Shown here: positions 1-8,034 of the stretch, piece by piece
Position numbering within the stretch: position 1 is the first letter of the stretch
Layout: the number at the start of each line of letters is the position of its first letter
DNA from: JBQTII01 sp052387905
Lineage (GTDB): Bacteria; Actinomycetota; Actinomycetes; Sporichthyales; Sporichthyaceae
Assembly (NCBI GenBank): GCA_052387905.1
Contig: JBQTIR010000010.1
Coordinates: forward strand, 129,528-193,527
Length of the DNA stretch: 64,000 nt
Direction of reading: 5' to 3'
The notes under the pieces: generated by a model
Database searches by the model: none
What the model was told of the DNA's origin: nothing
What the model saw: only the letters and a program-made list of their open reading frames with translations
Position numbers and translations under genes: made by a program

Positions 1-134
1 CGGGTCAGCAGATCTGGAACGCCGTGCACGGCGCAGTCGCGCTCGAGCTGCACGACCTGATCCTGACCGCGGACGTCGAGGCCACCTACGACGCGATGCT
101 CGACACCGTGCTGCGCGGCCTCGCCCCCTCCTGA
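1..134 (+). CDS. TetR-family transcriptional regulator, C-terminal end (partial)
   Basis: Only the last 43 codons are in the window (frame from base 3, stop TGA at 132-134). The peptide contains QIWNAVHGAVALELHDL, the tryptophan plus HG signature of the ligand-binding C-terminal domain in the WHG subgroup of TetR repressors. The DNA-binding helix-turn-helix lies upstream, outside the window, so target and ligand cannot be guessed. It runs towards the methyltransferase gene and is separated from it by a long inverted repeat. The assignment rests on one motif in a short fragment. Confidence 0.7.
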   Translation, partial: GQQIWNAVHGAVALELHDLILTADVEATYDAMLDTVLRGLAPS

Positions 135-140
135 ATCCGG

Positions 141-202
141 ATCTTCGGGTGGCGGGTGGACCTATCAGGGGCCTCCGATAAGTCGGATCGCCACCCGAAG
201 AT
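141..202. repeat. 62-bp inverted repeat between convergent genes
   Basis: Perfect 14-bp arms (ATCTTCGGGTGGCG at 141-154 and its complement at 189-202) surround a 34-base loop. It begins 7 bases after the TetR stop and ends just before the methyltransferase stop on the other strand, so it could end transcription from both sides. There is no U-tract. No second copy was seen in this window. Confidence 0.7.
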
Positions 203-206
203 GCGC

Positions 207-1322
207 TCAGCCCGGAGATGCGCTCCGCAGAAGGTAGAAGCGGAAGAAGTCGTTCTCGATCGGCAGGACCTCGGCCTGGGCGAACCCGGCCTGCGCCGCC
301 AGATCCAGCGCGGTGCTCGTTCGCAGGGCGGTGCCGAGTGCGGCGGACGGGGTCTCGGCGCGGCTGGCGGGCAGGCAGTGGCTGACGCTCCAGCCGAACA
401 TCATCCGCTCGACGGCGTCGCCGGGTGCGGTGAAGGTGTCCGCAACACGCTCGTCGACGACCAGTACGGCGCCGTCGGGTGCCAACGCGGCACGGGCGGC
501 GGCGAGCACCTCGACCGGACGCGCCATGTCGTGCAGCGCCTCGAAGATCGTCACCAGGTCGTAGGGGTCACCGTCGGTAAGTGAACCGGCATCGCGGAGC
601 GCGAAGGTCAGTCGGCCCGCGACGTCGGGCGCGCTCGCCTGTGGCGCCGCAGCCGCGATGGAGGCGGAGTCCAGGTCGATACCGTCGACGGTCACGGTGG
701 GGTAGGCGCGGGCGATGGCAAGTGAGGACCAGCCGTGCCCGCAGCCCAGGTCGGCGACCCTCGCCCCGGGCAGTCCCAGCCGGGCGTGGACGGCCGGAAT
801 CGAGCCGAGCCAGTCGGCCATCTCAGTGCTGAACGCAGGCCGGTTGATCGCCGCCTGACCCTCCCTCATGTCCGGTCCGTAGGCAGCGAACGGCACGCCG
901 GCGCCGGTGCGGAACGCATCCACCACCGCGGGAAGCGCCCCCGCGATTCCGACCAGCATCGGCGCGAACGGCGCAACGTGCGCCGGGTCGGCGGGGTCGG
1001 CCAATACCGCCGCGTGCGCACGGGACAGCGAGAACCGCCGCTCGGACTGCGCGGCAGCAGCGTCATCGACGTCGAGGATGCCCGCGACCGCCTGCTGCTC
1101 CAGCCACTCGCGCAGGTACCGTTCGTCCAGTCTGGTCTTGGCGGCCAGCTGATCAGCGGTGACGGCGCCGAGATCCCGCAGGGTCGTGTACAGCCCGAGC
1201 CGACTGCCGAGGTGCACGCTGAACATCTCCAGCGTGCCGATGGTGGCCTCGAAGAGTCGTTCGACGAGCGCGTCGCGGCGCGCTTCGTCGGCCTCGGGCA
1301 GCGTGGGAACAGTCGCGGTCAT
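207..1322 (-). CDS. SAM-dependent methyltransferase with N-terminal winged helix
   Basis: A class I methyltransferase of 371 aa. The SAM-binding motif I is VADLGCGHGWSSLAIA, followed by the acidic residue of motif II (VDGIDLD). The first ~100 residues resemble the winged-helix dimerisation domain found in mycobacterial Rv2258c-like enzymes and O-methyltransferases. The ATG at 1322 is chosen because GGAGG lies five bases before it; another ATG 15 bases upstream has no ribosome site. The gene follows the acyl-CoA dehydrogenase by 18 bases on the same strand and is probably co-transcribed. The substrate is unknown. Confidence 0.85.
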   Translation of the reverse strand: MTATVPTLPEADEARRDALVERLFEATIGTLEMFSVHLGSRLGLYTTLRDLGAVTADQLAAKTRLDERYLREWLEQQAVAGILDVDDAAAAQSERRFSLSRAHAAVLADPADPAHVAPFAPMLVGIAGALPAVVDAFRTGAGVPFAAYGPDMREGQAAINRPAFSTEMADWLGSIPAVHARLGLPGARVADLGCGHGWSSLAIARAYPTVTVDGIDLDSASIAAAAPQASAPDVAGRLTFALRDAGSLTDGDPYDLVTIFEALHDMARPVEVLAAARAALAPDGAVLVVDERVADTFTAPGDAVERMMFGWSVSHCLPASRAETPSAALGTALRTSTALDLAAQAGFAQAEVLPIENDFFRFYLLRSASPG

Positions 1323-1340
1323 GGCAGCCTCCGTCATCGC

Positions 1341-2543
1341 TCAGCTGCGCAATTTATAGTCCTCGAGCAGGCGGCGGCCGATGATCATGCGCTGGATGTC
1401 TGCGGTGCCCTCGCCGATCAGGAGCATCGGGGCCTCGCGGTAGAGGCGCTCGATCTCGTACTCCTTGGAGAAGCCGTAACCGCCGTGGATGCGGAAGGAG
1501 TCCTCGACGACGTCGCGGCACCACTCGCTCGCCAGGTACTTCGCCATCCCGGCCTCGAGGTCGTTGCGGGCGCCCGAGTCCTTCGTGCGCGCGGCCCGGA
1601 CCATCATCTGGTGGGCGGCCTCGACCTTGCACGCCATGTCCGCGAGGCGGAACTGCACGGCCTGGTGGTCGGCGATCTTCTTGCCGAAGGTCTCACGCTG
1701 CTGGGAGTAGAGGATCCCGAGCTCGAACGCCCGCAGCGCCACCCCACACCCGCGGGCGGCGACGTTGACCCGGCCGACCTCGACCCCGTCCATCATTTGG
1801 TAGAAGCCCTTGCCCCGACCTTCGGATCCGCCGAGCACCTGGGCCTGGGGGAGGCGGAAGTCGTCGAAGACCATCTCGGTGGTGTCGACGCCCTTGTAGC
1901 CCATCTTCTCGATCTTGCCGGGGACGATCAGACCCTTGGCGACCTCACCGAAGCCGGGCTCCTTGTCGATCAGGATCGTCGTCATGTTCTTGTAGACCGA
2001 CTCGGCGCCCTCGTCGGTCTTGACCAGCACTGCGACGAGGTTCGACGAGCCGCCGTTGGTGAGCCACATCTTGGCGCCGTTGACCACAAAGTCATCACCG
2101 TCGACCTTGGCGCGGGTCTTGATCGCGGCGACATCGGAGCCACATCCGGGCTCGGACATCGAGAACGCGCCGCGCGTCTGGCCCTCGGCCATCTTGGGCA
2201 GGTAGTGCTGCTTCTGCTCCTCGGTGCCGTGCTGCATCAGCATGTAGGCCACGATGAAGTGGGTGTTGATGATCCCCGAGACGCTCATCCAGCCGCGGGC
2301 GATCTGCTCCACGACGAGGGCATAGGTCAGCAGCGACTCGCCCAGGCCGCCGTACTCCTCGGGGATCATGAGCCCGAACAGCCCGAGTTCCTTCATGCCC
2401 TCGACGATGTCGGTGGGGTAGGTGTCGGTGTGCTCAAGGTGCGCAGCGACCGGCATGATCTCCTTTTCGACGAAGTCGTTTACCGTGCGCAGGATCTCTT
2501 GCTGCACATCGGTGAGGTTCTCGGTCTGCGCCAGACGGCCCAT
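1341..2543 (-). CDS. Acyl-CoA dehydrogenase
   Basis: A 400-aa flavoprotein with the complete acyl-CoA dehydrogenase fold: N-terminal helical domain (PEEYGGLGES), middle beta domain with FSMSEPGCGSD and WLTNG, and C-terminal helical domain with IHGGYGFSKEYEIERLYRE. The Glu of GEGTADIQ near the C-terminus sits where many family members keep their catalytic base. It should oxidise an acyl-CoA to the trans-2-enoyl-CoA and pass electrons to ETF. The ATG is preceded by AAGGAG about ten bases upstream. It diverges from the histidine phosphatase gene. Confidence 0.93.
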   Translation of the reverse strand: MGRLAQTENLTDVQQEILRTVNDFVEKEIMPVAAHLEHTDTYPTDIVEGMKELGLFGLMIPEEYGGLGESLLTYALVVEQIARGWMSVSGIINTHFIVAYMLMQHGTEEQKQHYLPKMAEGQTRGAFSMSEPGCGSDVAAIKTRAKVDGDDFVVNGAKMWLTNGGSSNLVAVLVKTDEGAESVYKNMTTILIDKEPGFGEVAKGLIVPGKIEKMGYKGVDTTEMVFDDFRLPQAQVLGGSEGRGKGFYQMMDGVEVGRVNVAARGCGVALRAFELGILYSQQRETFGKKIADHQAVQFRLADMACKVEAAHQMMVRAARTKDSGARNDLEAGMAKYLASEWCRDVVEDSFRIHGGYGFSKEYEIERLYREAPMLLIGEGTADIQRMIIGRRLLEDYKLRS

Positions 2544-2614
2544 GCTCGGCGTGCTCCTTGATCGTGGTACGGCGGGAGTGCGTACAGGATCGCACCGGGG
2601 GAGGGAGGCAGTTC

Positions 2615-3358
2615 ATGTCGGGTGGCGAGCGGCCCGTAGGCGACGAAGGAGCCGTTGGCAGCGTGCCTCCAGGCACCTACCGGCAAACAGGATTTCGCAC
2701 CCCGCCGGGGGCGACGGACGTGCTGCTGATCCGGCACGGGCAGACCGCCCCGATGCCGGCCGATGACAGCTACCCGCGTTCGGCGGAGGGCAATGCCGAC
2801 CCGGACCTGTCCGAGATCGGGCGGGCGCAGGCGGATCGCCTCGGGGAGCGGCTGGGGACGGCGGCGATCGATGCGATCTACGTCTCCTCGCTCGTGCGCA
2901 CGCACCAGACCGCCGCTCCCATGGCGGCGGCACTGGGTCTGACCCCGGTGGCCGACCCCGACCTGCGCGAGGTCCACCTGGGGGAGTGGGAGGGCGGGGA
3001 GTTCCGTCGACGCGCTGAACTGCACGACCCGCTGGTCACCCGGCTGTTTCGCGAGGGCACCTGGGAGGTGATCCCTGGGGCAGAGACCGCGGCGGAGTTC
3101 GGCGGCCGGGTCGGGGCAGCTCTGGCCCGGATTCACGCGGCGCATCCGGGGGATCGGGTAGCAGTGGTGTGCCACGGCGGAGTGATCGGGCAGGCCGTCG
3201 CCCTGGCGAGCGGCGCCTCGCCGGTGGCGTTCGCGCACGTCGACAACGGCTCGATCTCGCAGCTGATCCTGTACGGGGATCGCTGGATCGTGCGCCGGAT
3301 CAATGACACCGCGCACCTCGGTCAGGAGTTTGCGACCGAGGCTGCGGCGGTGATCTGA
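2615..3358 (+). CDS. Histidine phosphatase (phosphoglycerate-mutase-like) family protein
   Basis: 247 aa. The catalytic LIRHGQT motif (phospho-histidine) is near residue 35, with the second histidine in VCHGGVIG near residue 185, which together define the branch. The acid/base Glu is probably in REVHLGEWEG. The ATG at 2615 has a strong GGGGGAGGGAGG ribosome site six bases upstream, giving a ~30-residue N-terminal extension before the core. The stop is separated from the next start by a single base (TGAGATG), so the two genes are almost certainly co-translated. The phosphorylated substrate is not predictable. Confidence 0.88.
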   Translation: MSGGERPVGDEGAVGSVPPGTYRQTGFRTPPGATDVLLIRHGQTAPMPADDSYPRSAEGNADPDLSEIGRAQADRLGERLGTAAIDAIYVSSLVRTHQTAAPMAAALGLTPVADPDLREVHLGEWEGGEFRRRAELHDPLVTRLFREGTWEVIPGAETAAEFGGRVGAALARIHAAHPGDRVAVVCHGGVIGQAVALASGASPVAFAHVDNGSISQLILYGDRWIVRRINDTAHLGQEFATEAAAVI

Positions 3359-3359
3359 G

Positions 3360-3935
3360 ATGGCCGTCGCCGCCCTCGTGCTCGCGGCCGGGTCGGGCAG
3401 TCGACTCGGCACGCCCAAGGCATTGGTGGTCCTCGACGGGGCACGCCTGGTGGATCGGGCCGTCGAGGTCATGCGCGCGGGCGGTTGCGATCCGGTGGTG
3501 GTGGTCAGCGGCGCCGTCGCGCTCGAGGTCACCGGCGCGGTCGTCGTGGCGAACCCGGACTGGGAGACGGGCATGGGCTCCTCGTTGCGGGCCGGCTTGG
3601 GCTGGCTCGCAGCGCAGACCGACGCCGAGGTCGGCGCCGTGGCCGTGGCGATGGTCGACACCCCGGGCATCACCGCGGACGTGGTGCGCCGGATCTGCGG
3701 GACCGATGCCGATGTCGCGGTCGCTACCTATGACGGGCGCCGCGGGAATCCGGTGCGGCTCGCGCGCTCGATCTGGGGGGAGGTTGCCCGGCTCGCGGTC
3801 GGGGACGCCGGAGCCCGGGGTTATATGGCGGCGTATCCGCAGGTCGTGCTTGAGGTCCCGTGCGGAGACGTCGGTGATGGCTCCGACATCGACACGCCTG
3901 CAGATCTGGCGCGAGCCAGCGGCGACGCGGGCTGA
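3360..3935 (+). CDS. MobA-like nucleotidyltransferase family protein
   Basis: 191 aa with the nucleotide-binding signature LVLAAGSGSRLGTPKALV at the N-terminus, and MVDTPGIT in the position of the metal-binding aspartate. Such proteins transfer a nucleotide to a cofactor or sugar; the closest named relatives are the molybdenum cofactor cytidylyl/guanylyltransferases (MobA/MocA). No molybdenum enzyme, xdhC or moa gene is nearby, so the specific role stays open. It is the second gene of a two-gene unit with the histidine phosphatase; 92 bases separate it from iolG. Confidence 0.8.
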   Translation: MAVAALVLAAGSGSRLGTPKALVVLDGARLVDRAVEVMRAGGCDPVVVVSGAVALEVTGAVVVANPDWETGMGSSLRAGLGWLAAQTDAEVGAVAVAMVDTPGITADVVRRICGTDADVAVATYDGRRGNPVRLARSIWGEVARLAVGDAGARGYMAAYPQVVLEVPCGDVGDGSDIDTPADLARASGDAG

Positions 3936-4027
3936 TCCGTACGGCACGCGGTGATTGCGCGATCCTGCCGCGCGGGCCACGCTGAACCGCGACCCTTGAT
4001 CACCGGGGTCTGGGACGAGGGGGAGAT

Positions 4028-5029
4028 ATGCGGCTCGGGGTGGCGGGTGTGGGGCGCATAGGGGCGCTGCACGCGGAGCATGTGAGCGCGGTGATCGGCT
4101 GGGACAACGTCGTGATTGCCGACGCGGATCCCCAGCGCGCCGCGACGATGGCGGACAAGCTTCGGGTCCGCGCCGTCGCGGACGTTGATGCGCTTGTGGC
4201 GGCGGGCATCGACGGCCTGGTGGTAGCGACACCGACCGACACCCACGCCGCGCTGGTGATCCGCTGCGTCGAGGCCGGCATCCCGGTCTTCTGCGAGAAG
4301 CCGGTCGCCCCGAACATCGCCGGCACTCGTGCGGTCCTGGCCAGGGTGGCCGCCACCGCAGTGCCGGTCCAAGTCGGATTTCAGCGCCGCTTCGACCCGG
4401 GTTACGCCGGCGCGCGGGCAGCGGTCGAGTCCGGGTCCCTGGGCCAGGTGCACACCATCACCGGGCACACGCTCGACCCAGATCCGCCCGCCGCGGCCTA
4501 TGTGGCTGTGTCCGGGGGCATCGTGCGGGATTGCCTCGTGCACGATCTCGACATCCTGCGGTGGGTATCGGGACAGGAGGTCGTGGAGGTCTACGCGACC
4601 GGCGCGAACCTGGGCGCGGACTACATCCGGGACGCCGGCGACGTCGACGCCATCGCCGTGACGCTGACCATGACGGATGGCTCGCTCGCGCAGCTGTCTG
4701 CCAGCCGCTACAACAAGGCGGGCTACGACGTGCGGATGGAGGTCCGCGGGCACCTCGGGTCGGTCGCCGTCGGGTGGGACCCGCGCACCCCGATCCGGTC
4801 GATGGAAGCCAACGCCCCGGTACCCCGTGAGCAGGCCTATCCCGGCTTTCTGGACCGTTTCCAGGGGGCATACGCGGTCGAGATGGCGGCTTTCGTGGAG
4901 CTCGTCCGTCACGGTGGGCCGAGCCGGTGCACGGTCGAGGACGCCCTCGCCGCGTTCGTGCTCGCCGAGGCCTGCGAGATTTCCCGGCGCGAGCGTCGCC
5001 CGGTGCGGGTGTCGGAGGTCTCGGCATGA
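4028..5029 (+). CDS. iolG: Inositol 2-dehydrogenase, Gfo/Idh/MocA family
   Basis: 333 aa. The N-terminal Rossmann fold has GVAGVGRIGALHAEHV; CEKPVA carries the conserved lysine and DCLVHDLDILRW the catalytic Asp-x-x-x-His. The substrate assignment comes from context: the next genes are iolE, iolC, iolB and iolD, so this enzyme should oxidise myo-inositol to 2-keto-myo-inositol with NAD. A GAGGGGGAG ribosome site precedes the ATG. It opens the iol operon. A scyllo-inositol or other inositol isomer preference is possible. Confidence 0.9.
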   Translation: MRLGVAGVGRIGALHAEHVSAVIGWDNVVIADADPQRAATMADKLRVRAVADVDALVAAGIDGLVVATPTDTHAALVIRCVEAGIPVFCEKPVAPNIAGTRAVLARVAATAVPVQVGFQRRFDPGYAGARAAVESGSLGQVHTITGHTLDPDPPAAAYVAVSGGIVRDCLVHDLDILRWVSGQEVVEVYATGANLGADYIRDAGDVDAIAVTLTMTDGSLAQLSASRYNKAGYDVRMEVRGHLGSVAVGWDPRTPIRSMEANAPVPREQAYPGFLDRFQGAYAVEMAAFVELVRHGGPSRCTVEDALAAFVLAEACEISRRERRPVRVSEVSA

Positions 5030-5056
5030 CGCCTACCGCGCAACCCACAGTCGCAA

Positions 5057-5098
5057 CGTCCGAAGCATCGGTCGCTATTGCAGCCGCTCCTTCGGACG
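5057..5098 (+). repeat. R2 palindromic repeat, copy 1 (42 bp)
   Basis: Nine-base inverted ends CGTCCGAAG / CTTCGGACG enclose a 24-base loop. A copy matching 39 of 42 bases lies on the opposite strand at 15069-15110. It fills most of the iolG-iolE gap and ends 19 bases before the iolE ATG. Confidence 0.85.
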
Positions 5099-5117
5099 CT
5101 ACGACGGTGGTGTCGAG

Positions 5118-6032
5118 ATGAGCACGCCCTGGCCGCAGCGGTTGGCCGGCGCCCCGATCTCCTGGGGCGTGTGCGAGGTCCCGGGCTGGGGCTATCAGCT
5201 CCCCGTCGACCTCGTCCTTGCCGAGATGGCCGAGTGCGGGCTGCGGGCTGCAGAGTTCGGGCCCGACGGGTTCCTGCCCGATGACGGGCCCGGCCGCGCC
5301 GGCGCCCTCGCTGCACATGGGCTGCGCGCCGTCGGAGGGTTCGTGCCGGTGGTTGCGCATCGCCCCGACAGCGACCCGTTCGCGGGGCTCGACACGCTGC
5401 TCGACACCTTCGTCGGCGCCGGATCCGAGGTCGTCGTGTTCGCTGCAGTCAGCGGCGCGGCTGGCTACGACGCCCGCCCTGTCCTCACCGAGGCCGACTG
5501 GGCGCGGCTGCACGCGAACCTCGACCGCCTTGACGCCGCGGTCCGCGCCCGCGGACTGATCGCCGCACTGCACCCGCACATCGGCACCGTGGTCGAGCGC
5601 TCGGACGAGGTCGATCGAGTCCTCGCCGGGTCCGGGATCGGACTGTGCCTGGACACCGGCCACCTGCTCGCCGGCGGCACCGACCCCTACGAACTCACTC
5701 AGCGGGCCGTCGAGCGCATCGTGCACGTGCACCTCAAGGATGTCGACGCCTCGCTGGCCGCCCAGGTCCGCGACGGCTCGCTCGGTTATCACGCCGCGGT
5801 GAGCGCTGGGATGTACGTTCCGCTCGGCGCCGGGGACGCCCGCATCGCGGACGTCGTCGCGGCGCTCGAGGCCGCCGGGTACGCCGGCTGGTACGTCCTG
5901 GAGCAGGACTGCGTGCTGGCGACCCCGGACGGTGACCCTGCGTCAGCGGATTCCCAGGCTGCGGCGCTCATCCGCGCCGACGTCACCGCGAGCCTGGCGC
6001 ACCTGCGTGCGGCGGTGCCCGTCCGCGCATGA
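5118..6032 (+). CDS. iolE: myo-Inosose-2 dehydratase-like sugar isomerase/dehydratase
   Basis: 304 aa TIM-barrel protein. The N-terminal APISWGVCEVPGWG is the hallmark of IolE, and LCLDTGHLLAGGTDP plus VHVHLKDVD carry the metal-binding acidic and histidine residues of this fold. It should dehydrate 2-keto-myo-inositol to the cyclohexanetrione intermediate, the second step of inositol catabolism. The ATG at 5118 follows GGTGGTG and the R2 repeat; upstream frame continuation into iolG is not conserved-looking. The length matches the family. Confidence 0.88.
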   Translation: MSTPWPQRLAGAPISWGVCEVPGWGYQLPVDLVLAEMAECGLRAAEFGPDGFLPDDGPGRAGALAAHGLRAVGGFVPVVAHRPDSDPFAGLDTLLDTFVGAGSEVVVFAAVSGAAGYDARPVLTEADWARLHANLDRLDAAVRARGLIAALHPHIGTVVERSDEVDRVLAGSGIGLCLDTGHLLAGGTDPYELTQRAVERIVHVHLKDVDASLAAQVRDGSLGYHAAVSAGMYVPLGAGDARIADVVAALEAAGYAGWYVLEQDCVLATPDGDPASADSQAAALIRADVTASLAHLRAAVPVRA

Positions 6033-6075
6033 GAGTTCTCCGCGTGGCAGTCGGGCCCGGACGAGGTGGCTGGCG

Positions 6076-7020
6076 ATGGTGAGTGAGGTGCTGGTGCTGG
6101 GGCGGGTCGGGGTCGACGTGTACCCGCTGCAGATCGGGGTCGGGCTCGAGGACGTCACCACGTTCGGGAAGTTCCTCGGTGGCAGCGCGGGCAACGTCGC
6201 GGTCGCGGCGGCCCGGTACGGACATCGCGTCGCTCTGGTCAGCGGGGTCGGCACCGACCCGTTCGGGCATTTCCTGCGGCGGCGTTTGCGGGAGTTCGGG
6301 GTCGATGACACCCACCTCGTCGACGTTGCCGGGCACCCGACCCCGGTGACGTTCTGCGAGGTCTTCCCGCCGGATGACTTCCCGCTCTACTTCTTCGGCC
6401 GTGATCGGGCACCGGACCTGCAGCTGCGCGCCCAGGACCTCGATCTCGGCGCCATCGCGGACGCGTCGGTGTGCTGGGCCACCGTCACGGGGCTGTGCGC
6501 CGAGCCCAGTCGCGGCGCGACGCTGGCGGCACTCGCCGCGCGGTCACGCCGGGCACACACGATCCTGGACCTGGACTGGCGCCCGAAGTTCTGGGCGTCG
6601 CCTTCCGAGGCCGGGCCGGTGATCGGCGAGGCGTTGGAGCACGTGAGCGTGGCAGTCGGGAACCTCGACGAGTGCGAGATCGCGGTCGGGGAGCGCGACC
6701 CGCGCCGGGCCGCTGAGGCGTTGCGCGAGCGTGGCGTCTCCCTGGCCGTCGTCAAGCAAGGCCCGGCCGGGGTGCTGGCGCTGGACGACGACGGGTTCGT
6801 GGAAGTCCCGCCGCATCCCGTCGAGGTCGTGAACGGACTCGGCGCCGGCGATGCCTTCGGAGGCGCGCTGATCCACGGCCTACGCTCCGGATGGCCGACG
6901 GAACAGATCCTGCGCTTCGCAAACGTCGCCGGCGCCCTGGTCGCCGCGCAACTCTCCTGTTCCGACGCGATGCCGACAACTGCTCAGGTCGAGGCTGCTC
7001 TGGCAGGCTCCCCGGCATGA
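6076..7020 (+). CDS. iolC: 5-Dehydro-2-deoxygluconokinase, PfkB family
   Basis: 314 aa PfkB sugar kinase. The N-terminal FLGGSAGNVAVAAARYG is the substrate-binding signature, and VNGLGAGDAFGGALIHG contains the catalytic Asp and anion hole. In the iol pathway it phosphorylates 2-deoxy-5-keto-D-gluconate. The start at 6076 (ATG GTG AGT) follows a weak GAGGTGG site. Its last bases overlap the iolB start (ATGA), indicating translational coupling. Confidence 0.88.
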   Translation: MVSEVLVLGRVGVDVYPLQIGVGLEDVTTFGKFLGGSAGNVAVAAARYGHRVALVSGVGTDPFGHFLRRRLREFGVDDTHLVDVAGHPTPVTFCEVFPPDDFPLYFFGRDRAPDLQLRAQDLDLGAIADASVCWATVTGLCAEPSRGATLAALAARSRRAHTILDLDWRPKFWASPSEAGPVIGEALEHVSVAVGNLDECEIAVGERDPRRAAEALRERGVSLAVVKQGPAGVLALDDDGFVEVPPHPVEVVNGLGAGDAFGGALIHGLRSGWPTEQILRFANVAGALVAAQLSCSDAMPTTAQVEAALAGSPA

Positions 7021-7895
7021 CCAGCCAATGGCACCTTCCCGCGGAGTCGGCAGCTGCCGGCCCGTGGGCCGTCGAGGTCGCTCCGGGAGTGCGGCCCGGG
7101 TGGTCACACACGTCGCTGCGCACCCTCGACCTCACCCCGGGCGGTACCCACATCTTCGACACCGGCGTCGAGGAAGCGATCATCCTGCCGCTGGCGGGTT
7201 CGGCAACGGTGACCTGCGACGCCGAGACGTTCACCCTCGCCGGCCGGGAATCGGTGTTCGACGCGGTCAGCGACTTCTGTTACATCCCGCGCGATGCGAC
7301 GGTCCGGATCACGAGCGCACGTGGTGGCCGGTTCGCGGTGGCCGGGGCACCGTGCGAGCGTCGGCTGACACCCCGTCAGCAGCACGCGGCGGACGTGGCG
7401 GTCGAGGTGCGCGGCGCGGGCCAGGCGACCCGCCAGGTGAACAACCTCTGCATGCCGGGCGGCTTCGAGGCGGACCGGTTGATCGTGGTGGAGGTGCTGA
7501 CCCCGGGCGGGAACTGGTCCTCCTATCCGCCGCACAAGCACGACGAGGACCGGCCCGGCGAGGAGTCTGAGCTCGAGGAGATCTACTACGTCGAACTCTC
7601 CCGGCCCGGCTTCGCCTACCTGCAGGTCTACGGGAACCCGCAGCGTCCGGTGGATCTGCTCGCCCAGGTCGGACCCGGCGACGTCGTCCTGGTGCCGCAC
7701 GGCTGGCATGGTCCGGCGGTCGCCGCGCCCGGCGTCGACCTGTACTACCTCAACGTGATGGCCGGTCCCGGCCTGGAACGCGCGTGGCACATCTGCGATG
7801 ACCCCGCCCACGCTTGGGTCCGGGACACCTGGGCCCGGCAATCCCCGGACCCCCGCGTGCCGATGACGTCTCACCAGGGCCGCGTCACGCCATGA
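7017..7895 (+). CDS. iolB: 5-Deoxy-glucuronate isomerase
   Basis: 292 aa, the usual IolB length. It is a bicupin: SSYPPHKHDED carries metal-binding histidines, and the following ESELEEIYYVELSRPGF and LVPHGWHGP are strongly conserved in the family. It converts 5-deoxy-glucuronate to 2-deoxy-5-keto-gluconate, the IolC substrate. The start ATG overlaps the iolC stop by three bases. A 139-base gap holding repeat R1 separates it from iolD. Confidence 0.93.
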   Translation: MTSQWHLPAESAAAGPWAVEVAPGVRPGWSHTSLRTLDLTPGGTHIFDTGVEEAIILPLAGSATVTCDAETFTLAGRESVFDAVSDFCYIPRDATVRITSARGGRFAVAGAPCERRLTPRQQHAADVAVEVRGAGQATRQVNNLCMPGGFEADRLIVVEVLTPGGNWSSYPPHKHDEDRPGEESELEEIYYVELSRPGFAYLQVYGNPQRPVDLLAQVGPGDVVLVPHGWHGPAVAAPGVDLYYLNVMAGPGLERAWHICDDPAHAWVRDTWARQSPDPRVPMTSHQGRVTP

Positions 7896-7940
7896 TCAGC
7901 GGTATGACACATAGCGCGACCGCCGCGGCGACCGCCGAGG

Positions 7941-8015
7941 CGGCATGCATGCTGTACCGCTTGCGACACGCCGAGGCGGATGCGGCGTGTCGCAGCACTT
8001 TCGGCATGCATGCCG
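7941..8015 (+). repeat. R1 palindromic repeat, copy 1 (75 bp)
   Basis: Outer ends CGGCATGCATGC and GGCATGCATGCCG frame an inner stem GCGACACGCCG / CGGCGTGTCGC. Two further copies of exactly 75 bp and the same orientation lie at 22229-22303 and 37529-37603. This copy sits between iolB and iolD and ends 19 bases before the iolD start. Confidence 0.92.
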
Positions 8016-8034
8016 CGCCGATGGGGCCGAGCGC

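Noticed and set aside
735..2561. A 600-codon open frame on the plus strand opposite the methyltransferase and acyl-CoA dehydrogenase
   Set aside because: It is antisense to two clear protein families, is rich in Arg/Gly/His/Val typical of GC-rich shadows, and has no motif or ribosome site.
7941..8015. R1 as the ends of an insertion sequence
   Set aside because: No transposase or open frame lies between copies at element scale; each copy is a complete 75-bp unit by itself.
7945..8034. N-terminal extension of IolD running through repeat R1
   Set aside because: The extra residues come from the palindrome and are not part of any IolD; the family core starts just after the ATG at 8035.
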